From: Byssochlamys sp. IMV 00236 | Taxonomy: Eukaryota; Ascomycota; Eurotiomycetes; Eurotiales; Thermoascaceae | DNA: 64,000 nt | Assembly: GCA_001931875.2 (NCBI GenBank) | Contig: MSJH02000812.1 | Location: 849,561 to 913,560 of the forward strand | Reading direction: 5' to 3' | Part shown: positions 54,331-64,000 of the stretch, one piece after another | How the letters are laid out: every line of letters starts with the position of its first letter | Position numbering within the stretch: the stretch's first letter is position 1 | Notes under the pieces: model-generated | The model's database searches: none | What the model was told of the DNA's origin: nothing | What the model saw: the letters and a program-made list of their open reading frames with translations, nothing else | Made by a program: the position numbers and the translations under genes

Positions 54331-56107
54331 TCAACGGCCATTCTCATCATCGTTCTTATTGGCCGTGACAGATGATGTGGTTACTTCTCTGTTAGCGTCT
54401 GATGATGAGCTCTCACCGTTGATTCCAGTAGTGATGGTAGTAGCATCATTGACACCATAAGTGCTGCGATCCGCTCGCAGCCGACGCCTACTCACTTTCC
54501 GACCGAACAGGCCCAAGGAGAGCGGTAGAGGAACGACGACGGCCGAAATGACAGCGGAGAAGATTAGTGCGTTTCTCATATTATACGGTGGATGAGCGTC
54601 CGAGGGGGCCTTGAGGGCGTCTTGGACGATGATAAAGATAGCTCCGAGGAGTTGGCCACCTGTCCAGCAGATGGTGCTTCCGATTTCTGGAGCGAAGGGG
54701 TATGTGATCTCCACGAGGTATTCGAGGGTGACTGGGAGGAGAGAAAAGGAGGATGCGCCTAGGATTGCGCAGACGACGTAGGATGGAGCGATGCCCGCCG
54801 GGCTTGACGGGGCGAAGATCAGTCCGATGTATGAGGCGGCGACGATGGGGATGAGGATTTTGATTGTAGTTAGGTAGTGTTTGAAACGGTCTGTTAAGGG
54901 AGATACGATTGCGGAGGCGATCAGTCCGACGATGATCAGGATTCCACCGGCGATTCCGGCGTCGGTTTCGGAGAAGTTGTAAGGCGATAGGATCTGGTTC
55001 AGAAGGGAAGAGACGCTATTGAAGAAGCCGACGTAGATGGAGAACGGGATGAAGATGAGGTAGAACTCGACGGTGCAGAAGAGTTGTGTGATTTCCTTCC
55101 GGAGAGAGCCTCGTGATACCGTTGCTTGGGAGGAAGCACTGGGAGGAGTGGGAGGCGCGGCAGGGAGGAAGATTGAGGGAACTGTTGCAACCGTAGACTG
55201 CGGTTAAGGATCATGATATATTAGATTCCATCGTCTAGATATCTATGTCGATTCCAATCGGGTATGGTGCTAATCACTCACGATGATGGAGATATAGAGC
55301 ACCATATTCGGCACATCACTAGGCTCCGTGGCCCAGACGGAGTCGACCAATTGGCCGATTGCTGCACCAAGAGGATTCGCAAGCGTCGCTAATGCCGTCG
55401 CGCTGGTGCGTCCATGGTCTGAGAACCATAGATCACTGTATCGTGTGGGAGCGCTCAAACAGAATGGCTGCGCAAAGCCGATAAGAATCTGACCGAGCAT
55501 CGCGAGCCCAAAGATGCCTCCGTTCGCTTTGGTTCCAGCATAGCGTATCCAGTTTCCGACAAGAATCAAGGCAGAGGTCGCTAGGATGGCAGGTTTCGGG
55601 CCTCCTTTGTTGAGGGTAAAGATCGTTATACTGTATGCGATGCGATAGTCAACACTTCTATCTCAGCACAATATAGGAATACGTCATCTTTTTTATTTTT
55701 TATTTTTCCAACTGGGGCCTTCCACTCACGGCGTCACCAAGCAAAATGCAAAGAGAAAAGCAGTGCTCATCCAATTTATTGCGCCCTCAGAAACCTGGAA
55801 ATACGCCGCGGAGGTTGTCGAAATCGCAGAAAAAGTCAGCCACTATCGAGCAGTTAGTCGCATTGCTCATAGTATGCGCTTGGGGAGAATGACGACGGCA
55901 TACATCCCAGCTGACCACGATGTTGAGCAAAACGAGCTGAACCAAGCCTAGAAATCGCCTCTTGTACACCTTGTATTCGCCCGTCGTCGTGATGCCTCTT
56001 TCTTCATCCTGAAGACTGGACTGGCTGTGGACGTGCTGTGTCATGTCGGCCGTTTCCGAAGCTTGCCGGATCGCAACGGCCTCTTCGACTTCAGCGGGAG
56101 AACGCAT
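54331..56107 (-). CDS. MFS transporter, FLVCR-like
   Basis: Exons (complement) 55904-56107, 55730-55842, 55282-55630 and 54331-55197 encode 510 residues. Introns are 61, 99 and 84 bases with donors GTATGC, GTGAGT and GTGAGT. The N-terminal 45 residues are cytosolic (MRSPAEVEEAVAIRQASE). The membrane part opens with YKRRFLGLVQLVLLNIVVSWDW. It contains AAYFQVSEGAINWMSTAFLF, TLNKGGPKPAILATSALILV, MLGQILIGFAQPFCLSAP and DHGRTSATALATLANPLGAA, the pattern of the FLVCR/DIRC2 branch of the major facilitator family. About twelve helices are expected. Animal FLVCRs move choline, ethanolamine or heme; substrates of the fungal members are not settled. A Ser/Thr-rich tail ends ENGR. No ORF finder frame shows the long 289-codon last exon in full because it lacks an early ATG. 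Confidence 0.9.
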
Positions 56108-58395
56108 CGTGTTGCGGGACGGTAATTTGAAGCTTCACATGGCCTCAGGGAATCCTAAATCATCTTTGCCAGAGGAAGAACTTATTGTATGGCGTCCGGG
56201 TTCTATGCCAAGTGTTGGGGGCAGCAGTAGCAGGCGGATGATGGAGCGATAAGGTAAATTGCCCGATGCGGACTCTGCGACAGCCCCGCAAGTGAATACT
56301 TAGTCTCTTCCCAGCTGGTTTTGTTGCGCAAGGTCGTACGAGTGTCAACAAAGAATTATTGAGCTTGCTACAGATCAGCTTTGTATTCTCGTGATCAGTT
56401 GGTCCTATGGTTCTGGCACTGAGTGGCTGAAGTATATTAACTAATAATAGTCTTTCAGTCTTTGCTCCTGGACTGGTCGAGGCTTCTCAAAGTATTTAGT
56501 ATAGATGACTACCTCGGTCCTCGAAGGACGTTTGACGGTCCAAATTGATAATCTAGGAGGGGCCGTGAAAAAGTTGTGAGCTTCTGAAGAAGTCACAGTT
56601 TTCTCTTGTAGCACCATTTCTAGAGTGCTCCATCTGCGGCGCAGTGTTGATGTCGGCCCAGCTCGCCGGTGCCAGGAAACAGCAAGTTTGACTTATATAA
56701 TAATAATGTCTGGATGCTCTCCGGTTGACGGAAGAGCACGGACGTGATGTAACTGATGAAGTCATTTGATCAGTTAGGCAGTGTCACAGAAGTTGGTAGC
56801 ACGGATCGTCAGGGATGAGATGCGTTTTACCAATCTCAGTTTGGGACCTGTATTGGCTAACCAAGACGATTGACATGGCAGCTGTCCCATTTATTATTTA
56901 TAACTAGATCTGCTGGCTTGAGTAGGCATTGTCAAGAGGTCGAGTATTCACGAGAGAGGTTCTAGAGGTTATTTATCATCGTAGCGGCCTACAAACGCTT
57001 TGGTCAGTAATAGTCCTTGTCTGGGCAAAAGCGTCAACCCCAGGGATTGTGCTCTTGACAGGAATGCGGCCAAGGCGTGGATTGCACGTTGGTCCCCTGA
57101 ATAGACGATATGAGCTGGATATGATCTTTTATCCATGCTGTTGATCACCGTTTCTCAAATCCCAGTCAGGCATCCTTGTCTAGGCAGGTATGGCTGTGGA
57201 CCCGTGGCTGACGTAGGAACTCGGAAGGTTAGTTAGATAGTTATATGAGTATAACTCAAGTCTATCTCCGTATCCTGCGCACCTTTAGCCAGTCATGAAC
57301 TTGCTCCGTACTCCGGAAGCAGCAAAACATGACGGATGGAAGATCGGTCCCCGCAACCGAGGAACAGGTTCACGGCAATTTCGGGAGGGAACCTTGGGCC
57401 AGTGAAGGTGAGGCGTCGAGCAGTGCCTATTAATGTCCGGGGCGTGGAGACGGATGTTCTCGTTGGTAGAACCAATCTTTCCTTTCTGACAGCCTGTTTC
57501 ACCTATAAACAAACACGATAGAGCTGAGAAGGATGCCATCAGCACGGCAAATGGATGTGAACATCACTGGAAGCCATTTGCCATAACTCGTCACTTCAAC
57601 ACGTCTATCTGTCTGCCTCTTGTCATTGTTTTAATGGCCGGTGACTCTCGGAAAGTAGTGTTAGCGTGAACTGGCAGGGGTTCGTGCAGAGCCAGCAGGA
57701 TGGTTCCAAGTACTCCGTACGGAGTAATTAATTAACTATCTAATACATAGGTTAGACCTGTTTTCATATTAATGTCCGATGCCATTGCAAACCGGATCGT
57801 AGCATGGAAATTAGTTACCGGACAGCATCCGGATGACGGACTGCGGAGCGCGGTGGATGCCATTTCAGGGGTTCGTTCCATGGGAGACGTTCATCGCATT
57901 CGCAGCATGAATCTCCATCTTGACCACGCGATGGAAAATAACAAGGGGATCGTGGAGATCGAAAAAGGAGGCTAGGGTCAGCGGCGATCTCCTCCGGCGC
58001 TGCGCTACGGCGGGAGAAGTTCGTTTTGCGCTGCCACGAAGAGCCCGCTAGGACGAGGCGCAGTCGATCTCGACTTTCTTCGGGCTGTCCAAGATAGAAT
58101 AGACTGTCGTTTTCTTCTTTTTTTCTCTTCGTGGTCGCTGTCCTCCCTATTATTGATTCTTATTCACGGTTGCGCCGTCTGGGTGTTCTGCCTGTCCACG
58201 TTGTTTCCTGTGAGCAGCTGGAGTCGGACTCCCTGGCGATTTCCCCGCTGGGCAATCGATCGATCCTAATAATCACCACCCGCCATCACATACAGCCTCT
58301 CTTCTACCATCCACAGATCGGAATGATGTCTCCCTCGCGTCCATAGATAGTTATTATTTCCCCTTGCTGCCGTCGCTCTTTCACCGCTCGCAGCC
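56108..58395. other. Divergent intergenic region, transporter and Uds1 promoters
   Basis: 2.3 kb without a supported gene. It contains the 16-base palindrome TACTCCGTACGGAGTA at 57711-57726 followed by AT-rich DNA. Short frames at 56553-56765, 57285-57545 and 57772-57975 have no recognisable products. Confidence 0.5.
57711..57726. repeat. 16-base perfect palindrome
   Basis: TACTCCGTACGGAGTA reads the same on both strands. Related half-words (ACGGAGTA, TACTCCG) occur elsewhere in the window, for example near 30655 and 63523. It could be a binding site or a dispersed short repeat. Confidence 0.6.
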
Positions 58396-60968
58396 ATGAT
58401 GAACTTCGCGAGTCTCCGCTCCAGCCAGTCCTCCTACGGGGACTCCAGGTACATCTCGTCCGCTTCGTTTCCGATCCCTCCGCCGCCGTCCAAGGCTCTA
58501 TTAGATGGTTATCGAGATTCCCTGGACCCCAATAATGAAGAAAAGCCGCGCTTCAATCCGGTACGTGTCGTCCGCCCCCGATTATCTCGCGTGGTTGGAC
58601 ATGGCTGACACCCAGCTTGTCTGCCGCATAGCTCAATGCCTCTCATCCTCGCAGTTCTGCCTTGCTGGACGTCACCGACCCGGTGTCCATGCACCTTCTC
58701 ACAGAAACAGCTATAGGAGACAGCCTGGGGTATGAGGTTTTGTCTTTTGAGGAGGTCGAAGAGCTGAAGAAAGAACATTCACTACTGTCAACCCGCGTGG
58801 AGGCTACAAAGCGAAAACTGGCCCTGGAAACAAAACTACGCGATGCAGCTAGATCACTGAGCAGACTGCACAGCCCGAAAAGCTCGAGAACGAGTGAGGA
58901 CTATGGTTCAGATCCGTCGCCCGGGTCACATCGCAAGCGCCGCAGCATTTTTGGACGCAACGGCGATGACTATTACGACAAGGCGGACGAGGAGCTGGCG
59001 GCGAGCACTCGAAAGTGCGAAGAGCTCGCCCAGGAGCTTTGGAGGCTAGAACGCAGGACGCAAGACATTCAACGGCGACTGCTCCAGCATACCGCGGGTA
59101 TCTTACAGATGACACACAAAGGTCTCAAGAAGAACTTGAACAAGAATGGCGCAAATTCCAGTCATGATTCGCGGAACGGGGAGAGCATTTACGGAGTCAA
59201 CGGTGGCATGGACTTTGATGATCGCAGCTTGTACAGGCCGGCGGACTACCTTGACGAGTCTAATGGTGGCTACGGCAGGAATGGGCATCAGTCCATGGGT
59301 GTTGACCTTAGTGCTATCCATAATACGGAGCGCAAATTGGAGGAGCTAAGCGGTCGCATGCGTGCCATGATTCTTCAGAATAGCACCGACTCCGACGTCG
59401 ATCCCGTCCCTCAGTTTTCCAGCGATGGCGGCCCAGTCAATCCCACAGCGGCTGTCGAAGCACATATTGCATACATAGAAAACAGTCTCCAGACATTGAG
59501 TTTCCAGCAAGAGCGGGGACCCGGAGGGACTGGAGACTCGGATTCTGAGACTAAGCGGGAGCTGGAGGATATCAACAATCGTCTTCATGAAGTCTTGGGA
59601 GTGTCAGGCGCTGGTTCAGCTCGTTCTCCCACTATTGCGCCCCCTCCTCAGTTTTCGGATGAGAATACTCTGCAGGAGCACATGCGCTACCTCAGTGACG
59701 GTGTCGATACTCTGCAGAGGCGCGTTGAAAGCCTTGTTGAACAGAAGAGCATCCTGACCACACAGATCCAACAACAACGGGAACTGAACTCCAAATCTGA
59801 TGCCGAAAGAGATTCCCACATAGCAGATCTGACGCAGCAGCTTATGGAAGTTAGAAGAGACTTGGAACACTCTGAGACCAACCACCAGAGCACTAGAGAG
59901 GAATTAGCTTCGGTAGTGGAGCAGCTCGAGGCTGCTAGACAGGACCTGTCCCTCAGGGACCAAGAGCAGGGCAAAGACGATAGCGAGGCCGTGGAGATTG
60001 AGAGGCAAGCACGCATCCAGGCGGAGGAACAAGTTTCTCACCTGGAAGATGTCCTTCAGCAGATTCGTGACGAGGCGGATGCCCAGATCAAGCAGGCCAA
60101 CGATCTGCGGTCCCACGCAGAGGAGAATTCGAGCCGCTTAGAGGAAGCGCTGCAGCGACTCCGAAACGAAGCGGATGCCGAGGTCAAGGAAGCCACCGAA
60201 GCTCGCTCGCAGGCTGAAGAACGTGTTACCAGGCTAGAAGGGGAAATGAGAGAGCTGGAAACTGACATAGTCAGAGCTCAGACTGAACTGACCGTTGTAA
60301 AGGCGGAACTCGACGGTGCCTACGGCACAAGGGCAGAGCGTGCAGCGGCAGTCGCTGCTAACCCCGCTATCCAGAAGGAAATTGACGAGCTGAACCTGAG
60401 GAATATCAACCTTTCTGAAGAGCTTGCGGCACTCAAAGCAGAACAGTCATCGAAACATGCCGCAGGCAACAGCGGACTCCAGCAACGTGTGCAGACGCTT
60501 GAGAACGAACTCCGAGAGACGATCGAAGATTATGAAGCCATGACTAAGGCTAGCATTGAGTTTGAAAAGGAACGTGACAAGCTCGAAAGTGTTATTGACA
60601 GCCTGCGCGAGCGCTGTGAGAACCTGGAGTCTCAGCTGAACGATGAGCGTATCAAGTGGATGGGCATTAAAAGTCCTATTCCACTGACTCCCAACGGCCC
60701 CGCAGAGACGACTTCTACGATGGTACTCAAGAATGAGTTCAAGAAGATGATGCGAGATACGCGAGCAGAGAACTTGAAACTCCTGAAGGTGAGCAACTGG
60801 CATCTGCGAAAAGATCTTGACCTTTGTTGTCACGCGTTCTTAAGCTAATTAATCGACACTTAGGCCGAACAAGAAGAACGAAGAAAGCTGGAGGCTTTGG
60901 TTCGTACTCTCCGGAAAGATCAGATGAATGGCAAACCGGAAGAAGGCCAGAGTGCTACGGCTCTATGA
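58396..60968 (+). CDS. uds1: Up-regulated-during-septation (Uds1) domain coiled-coil protein
   Basis: Exons 58396-58560, 58632-60788 and 60864-60968 give 808 residues. The start is the first of two adjacent ATGs (MMNFASLRSSQ). The Uds1 domain is at about residues 75-190: DPVSMHLLTETAIGDSLGYE, VLSFEEVEELKKEHSLLSTR and KLALETKLRDAARSLSRL. The rest is a long coiled coil to the end. It includes a 32-residue unit repeated in tandem (HLEDVLQQIRDEADAQIKQA / RLEEALQRLRNEADAEVKEA) near 60040-60235. Family members are named from S. pombe, where expression rises around septation, so a role in septation or polarity is inferred. Introns are 71 and 75 bases. The last exon adds AEQEERRKLEALVRTLRKDQ. Confidence 0.93.
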
Positions 60969-61415
60969 TCATGAAGCTTTCGGACTTTTCTTCGGCAACT
61001 ATACCCACATACCCCTTTGCGTATTGTATACTTATTCTTGCATTGTATTTCTTTTTATTATGGTTGAACCTTCAACCCCGGGACTGCATACTATTCAGAC
61101 CGTGACGCTGGGAGTGTATATAGAATTATCCAAAGTGATTGCATCATTTTCTTTTTCCTTTGCTCGCAAACGCCTTCCCTAGGACGTACGAGGACCTGTC
61201 TCTTGCGTTACCTTGGTGGGAAGGTACACCCGCGTTCATAAAAACAGATATATCACATGGAAACTGCGATATGCCATAATTTTCCGATGGCTATCTCGTG
61301 TATTTTCCTCTCGATGCATGTCTATCCTCCTCTCCCTCTTCTTTTCGAGGGCTCAGGGGTTGTCGTTCGTTTGGCATCCACCCAGGTGGTTTATTTCGCT
61401 TCATCGTTACTCAAC
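60969..61415. other. Spacer between Uds1 and the next gene
   Basis: T-rich leader-like DNA. The downstream frame is open here from 61257 with an ATG (METAICHNFP), but its composition is unlike the rest of that protein, so I place the start at 61416. Confidence 0.5.
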
Positions 61416-63107
61416 ATGGATAATAGTAGGTATCTGGATCGGACTGCCGACAAGAAAGCTGTCGGGAACATACGCTTCCCATTTCAGTCTCACTTTGTCG
61501 ACTGCAGTGGCAGTAGCGAAGACAATACTCGACGTACAGCCTCCCTACTCGCCTTCGGGAGAGATCTAGACTCGTCGGAGTCTATACCAAGCGAGCACAG
61601 TTCCATATACGATGCTGCTAGGGCAAGTTCTGGATCCGACGCGGGTGATCAGACGTACTATGATAGTCTCTCAAGGCAGCCCACTGCAGACGAGCAGCAT
61701 AGCCTCAACCTTGCCATTTCCGATCAACCTATTTATACTATGACATCTTCCCACAGCAAGTGGCCGGTCAACACCTTGGCAACCATTATCGAACGGAGGA
61801 GCACGTCGACCTTGCGCCATTCACGCTCAATGTCCTGCCTGTACGAAAGCTTCTCTGGCGAACGTCTGCAGTTGTCGAGGACCTCTCGATCAGATCTCAA
61901 CACGTCTATCCCAAACCCTCAAAGGCGTAAGGCTCTCTCTTTCAATGATGCTGACAGCCGTTCTGGGTTATCCGAACTTCTGGGAAGTGACCTATCGCTT
62001 GGCAGTCCAGTACAGCCTATGTATCCTCCTCCAATCCGGTCGCCCACTCCTCCTGGTCTTCCATCCTTCGGGACACAAGAAGCCCTCTTCTGCGCATCTC
62101 GCTTTGCGATAGAATCCCCTACTCCTGGGCCATCGACATCTGGAGACGGTCGGGGGAACAGTTATGACAGTAGTCTCTCGGGCTCTTATAGCGAGGCATT
62201 ACGAAGACTGTTCGGCTTTACTGCTCTAGAATCTCGTCCTGCTCGACTCCCTCTACACGCTATCGCAAGAGCTGAGGATGGTACAGCAGTACGTGGACGA
62301 TTTCCGATTCGGCAGAGTGGACATGGCATGGATCTATCACGCCCTCTAGATAGCCATCCTTTCCACCGCATGACTCTTCCTGTAGCCCAGCCTCAAGTTG
62401 AGCGTCTTCACTCCACCGAAAAGCGGCGTAAGCCAGGGAGAAAAAGAAACAATAGTGAAGTCCGGACCTCTTCTCAAGGATCGGAAGTCGTGCTGAATTC
62501 CAATCAGCCTTCTTCTCTTCAGCGGGCGTTAACGGCCACCATGCGCAGGACAGACTCTACAACTCCTATCGGTAATTTGCCTTCTCTCCCATCTGCCCTG
62601 ACTTCCGACGCCCAGTCGAACGGGCCACAGAAAAATTCTCGCGTGCATGTTACAGGCCCTGTCCAGGATGCCTCGGGATCCCAGAATGCCTCCACAGAGG
62701 GTAACCGCCCCGTTTCCTATCAACCCGTGTCAACACTATCCTCTTCAGGTGCCTCGCCGGAAGATGGCTCTCTTGATGTTGACGATGCCGAGGAACATAC
62801 CATGGCTGCATGGTCAGAGCTCCTGAGAATGTATATCTTGGCCTGTTGCTGCTGCTTGGCAGAGGAAGATGATTATGATGGAGTTCAATTGGAAAACCAA
62901 CCGAGTCCTTTGGTAGCTACGAGAAACGAGACTGGAACTGTCTCCGAAGATGTAGCTTCTTCGACACCTGACTGTGCCCCATTGAGACGTTCAACTACCG
63001 GTAAAAGCTCAGACGCGCGACGAATCAAACGGTCTTCAAGACCATGGAGACCCGCCTACGGATTCTCTCCTCAGACGACTGATGCGACCATGTCAGCAGT
63101 AGGATAG
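61416..63107 (+). CDS. Hypothetical Ser/Pro-rich disordered protein with a cysteine cluster
   Basis: Single exon, 563 residues from MDNSRYLDRTADKK. An earlier in-frame ATG at 61257 would add 53 mostly hydrophobic residues and cannot be excluded. I do not recognise the family. The protein is rich in Ser, Pro and Arg, with SP/TP sites throughout and the block PPPIRSPTPPGLPSFGTQEA, which I recall in other unclassified fungal proteins. Other blocks are SGSYSEALRRLFGFTAL and a basic patch EKRRKPGRKRNNSE. Near the C terminus WSELLRMYILACCCCLAEED has four cysteines in a row after a short hydrophobic helix, a likely palmitoylation or metal site. No enzyme domain is visible. Confidence 0.78.
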   Translation: MDNSRYLDRTADKKAVGNIRFPFQSHFVDCSGSSEDNTRRTASLLAFGRDLDSSESIPSEHSSIYDAARASSGSDAGDQTYYDSLSRQPTADEQHSLNLAISDQPIYTMTSSHSKWPVNTLATIIERRSTSTLRHSRSMSCLYESFSGERLQLSRTSRSDLNTSIPNPQRRKALSFNDADSRSGLSELLGSDLSLGSPVQPMYPPPIRSPTPPGLPSFGTQEALFCASRFAIESPTPGPSTSGDGRGNSYDSSLSGSYSEALRRLFGFTALESRPARLPLHAIARAEDGTAVRGRFPIRQSGHGMDLSRPLDSHPFHRMTLPVAQPQVERLHSTEKRRKPGRKRNNSEVRTSSQGSEVVLNSNQPSSLQRALTATMRRTDSTTPIGNLPSLPSALTSDAQSNGPQKNSRVHVTGPVQDASGSQNASTEGNRPVSYQPVSTLSSSGASPEDGSLDVDDAEEHTMAAWSELLRMYILACCCCLAEEDDYDGVQLENQPSPLVATRNETGTVSEDVASSTPDCAPLRRSTTGKSSDARRIKRSSRPWRPAYGFSPQTTDATMSAVG

Positions 63108-64000
63108 TGGATCTTGGACGAGGTGGTGATGTACCATATAGAGGCCATGTACCGCGTCTGCAAATATAGACCGTTCCTTGTTCGGTACCATGCCGGGATG
63201 GAGGCCATCTACTTGTACAAAGCGCTACATTCAGGGGATCCCTCGAGTGTTAACGCTTCAGTGAGGCCCTTCATCGGCTGCTGTCAAAGGTGCTTGGCAG
63301 AAGCAGGACTGTGGGTTTGATGGCGACGGAGATGCGCTTAGCATTGACCCTGCGGGAATATATTCTTACTGTAAAGACGGCCCTCTTACTGCACAGTTTG
63401 GATACTCTTATCCTGTGATTGGCTTTGCCTTTCCTCACTCTCCGCACCCTAGATAGCTGCATCTCCGCCAGTATAGTCATAATTCTCCTTAGCCTATCGC
63501 GAGCCTAGCTCAGACACAACTACTACGGAGTATACTATTCATTATTTCCAGATAACCTATAGGGTCTTTATGGCTATTCCAAGTCATGTTTTATCTTGTA
63601 AGGAACCTCATTTTCCTGACTTCTTGTGATACTTCTTTTTTTTTAATTTTGCATTCTTTTTTATTAAATCTTCTTAGCCTAGCCCGCCCCTCTTTTTTCT
63701 TTTCTTTTCACATTAGCTGTGCTTGTGTTTTATTTTAAGAACCGCTATTACCTATTCCTTGTTGCCAGTGTTAACCAGTCTCTATGTGACCTAAGGGCAA
63801 TGCCAATAACTAATATGGAGTAAACCTCCACAAGTGTAGAATTGATTAATCGGGAGTTAATGGGCAGGAAGGGTATAGATAAGACCCTTACCTCACAATA
63901 GTGAGGACTGTAATAGAACAAAAGAATATATCCCAGAAGAAGCAATTAGAAAAAGCGAGAAGCTTCTATAAGAATATTATGAATTTCTTCCCCTATTTTC
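63108..64000. other. Right-edge region, AT-rich, possible repeat element at the end
   Basis: No supported gene. It contains polypyrimidine runs (63630-63710) and, from about 63769 (TGTTAACC), a stretch with small inverted repeats, GGAG-TAAAC-CTCC and CTCAC-AATA-GTGAG. The style recalls the outer part of a fungal LTR, but the other end would lie outside the window, so this is only a suggestion. Confidence 0.35.

Overview
This window is nuclear DNA of a filamentous ascomycete, most likely a member of the Eurotiales such as an Aspergillus. Genes are split by short introns (about 45 to 250 bases) with GTAAGT/GTATGT-type donors, GCTAAC/CTAAC-type branch points and CAG/TAG acceptors. The recognisable proteins are fungal: a cytochrome bc1 hinge subunit, Aha1, Uds1, an Sct1/Gpt2-type acyltransferase and a GH71 alpha-1,3-glucanase. 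I saw no rRNA, tRNA or CRISPR. All exon boundaries were worked out by eye from splice signals and reading-frame continuity; none was tested against transcripts.

Layout. 1-15 kb holds mostly conserved genes: the 3' end of a V-ATPase subunit a gene (+), fructose-1,6-bisphosphatase (-), an unresolved stretch at 3.6-5.3 kb, a four-exon MscL-type mechanosensitive channel (+), a large proline-rich/coiled-coil protein (+) and the Hsp90 co-chaperone Aha1 (+). 15-22 kb is gene-poor and carries remnants, including a clear fragment with an internal stop and a possible decayed kinase-like gene. 22-33 kb holds a cis-prenyltransferase (-), an RNase T1-fold ribonuclease without a signal peptide (+), a glycerol-3-phosphate acyltransferase (-) and an unknown coiled-coil protein (-).

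34-50 kb is an accessory block. It has a single-exon F-box protein (+), two tandem paralogous predicted membrane proteins of an unrecognised family (-, both 319 residues), a 1217-residue GH71 alpha-1,3-glucanase with two GC-AG introns (+) and two tandem secreted type-B carboxylesterases (+). The first esterase has lost the usual oxyanion-hole motif.

51-64 kb returns to conserved genes: a WBP2-like GRAM/PPGY protein (+), bc1 subunit Qcr6 (+), an FLVCR-like MFS transporter (-), Uds1 (+) and a Ser/Pro-rich unknown protein (+). The right edge may enter a repeat element.

Functional threads. Several genes serve central metabolism and membranes: gluconeogenesis, vacuolar acidification, respiration, dolichol synthesis and glycerolipid entry. 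Regulatory motifs fit three of them: CreA-type sites at fbp1, heat-shock-like elements at aha1, and a CCAAT-CACGTG composite at qcr6. The accessory block looks like secretome and cell-surface genes. The best candidates for something undescribed are the tandem 319-residue membrane proteins, the apparently intracellular RNase T1-fold protein, and the esterase with the altered active site.
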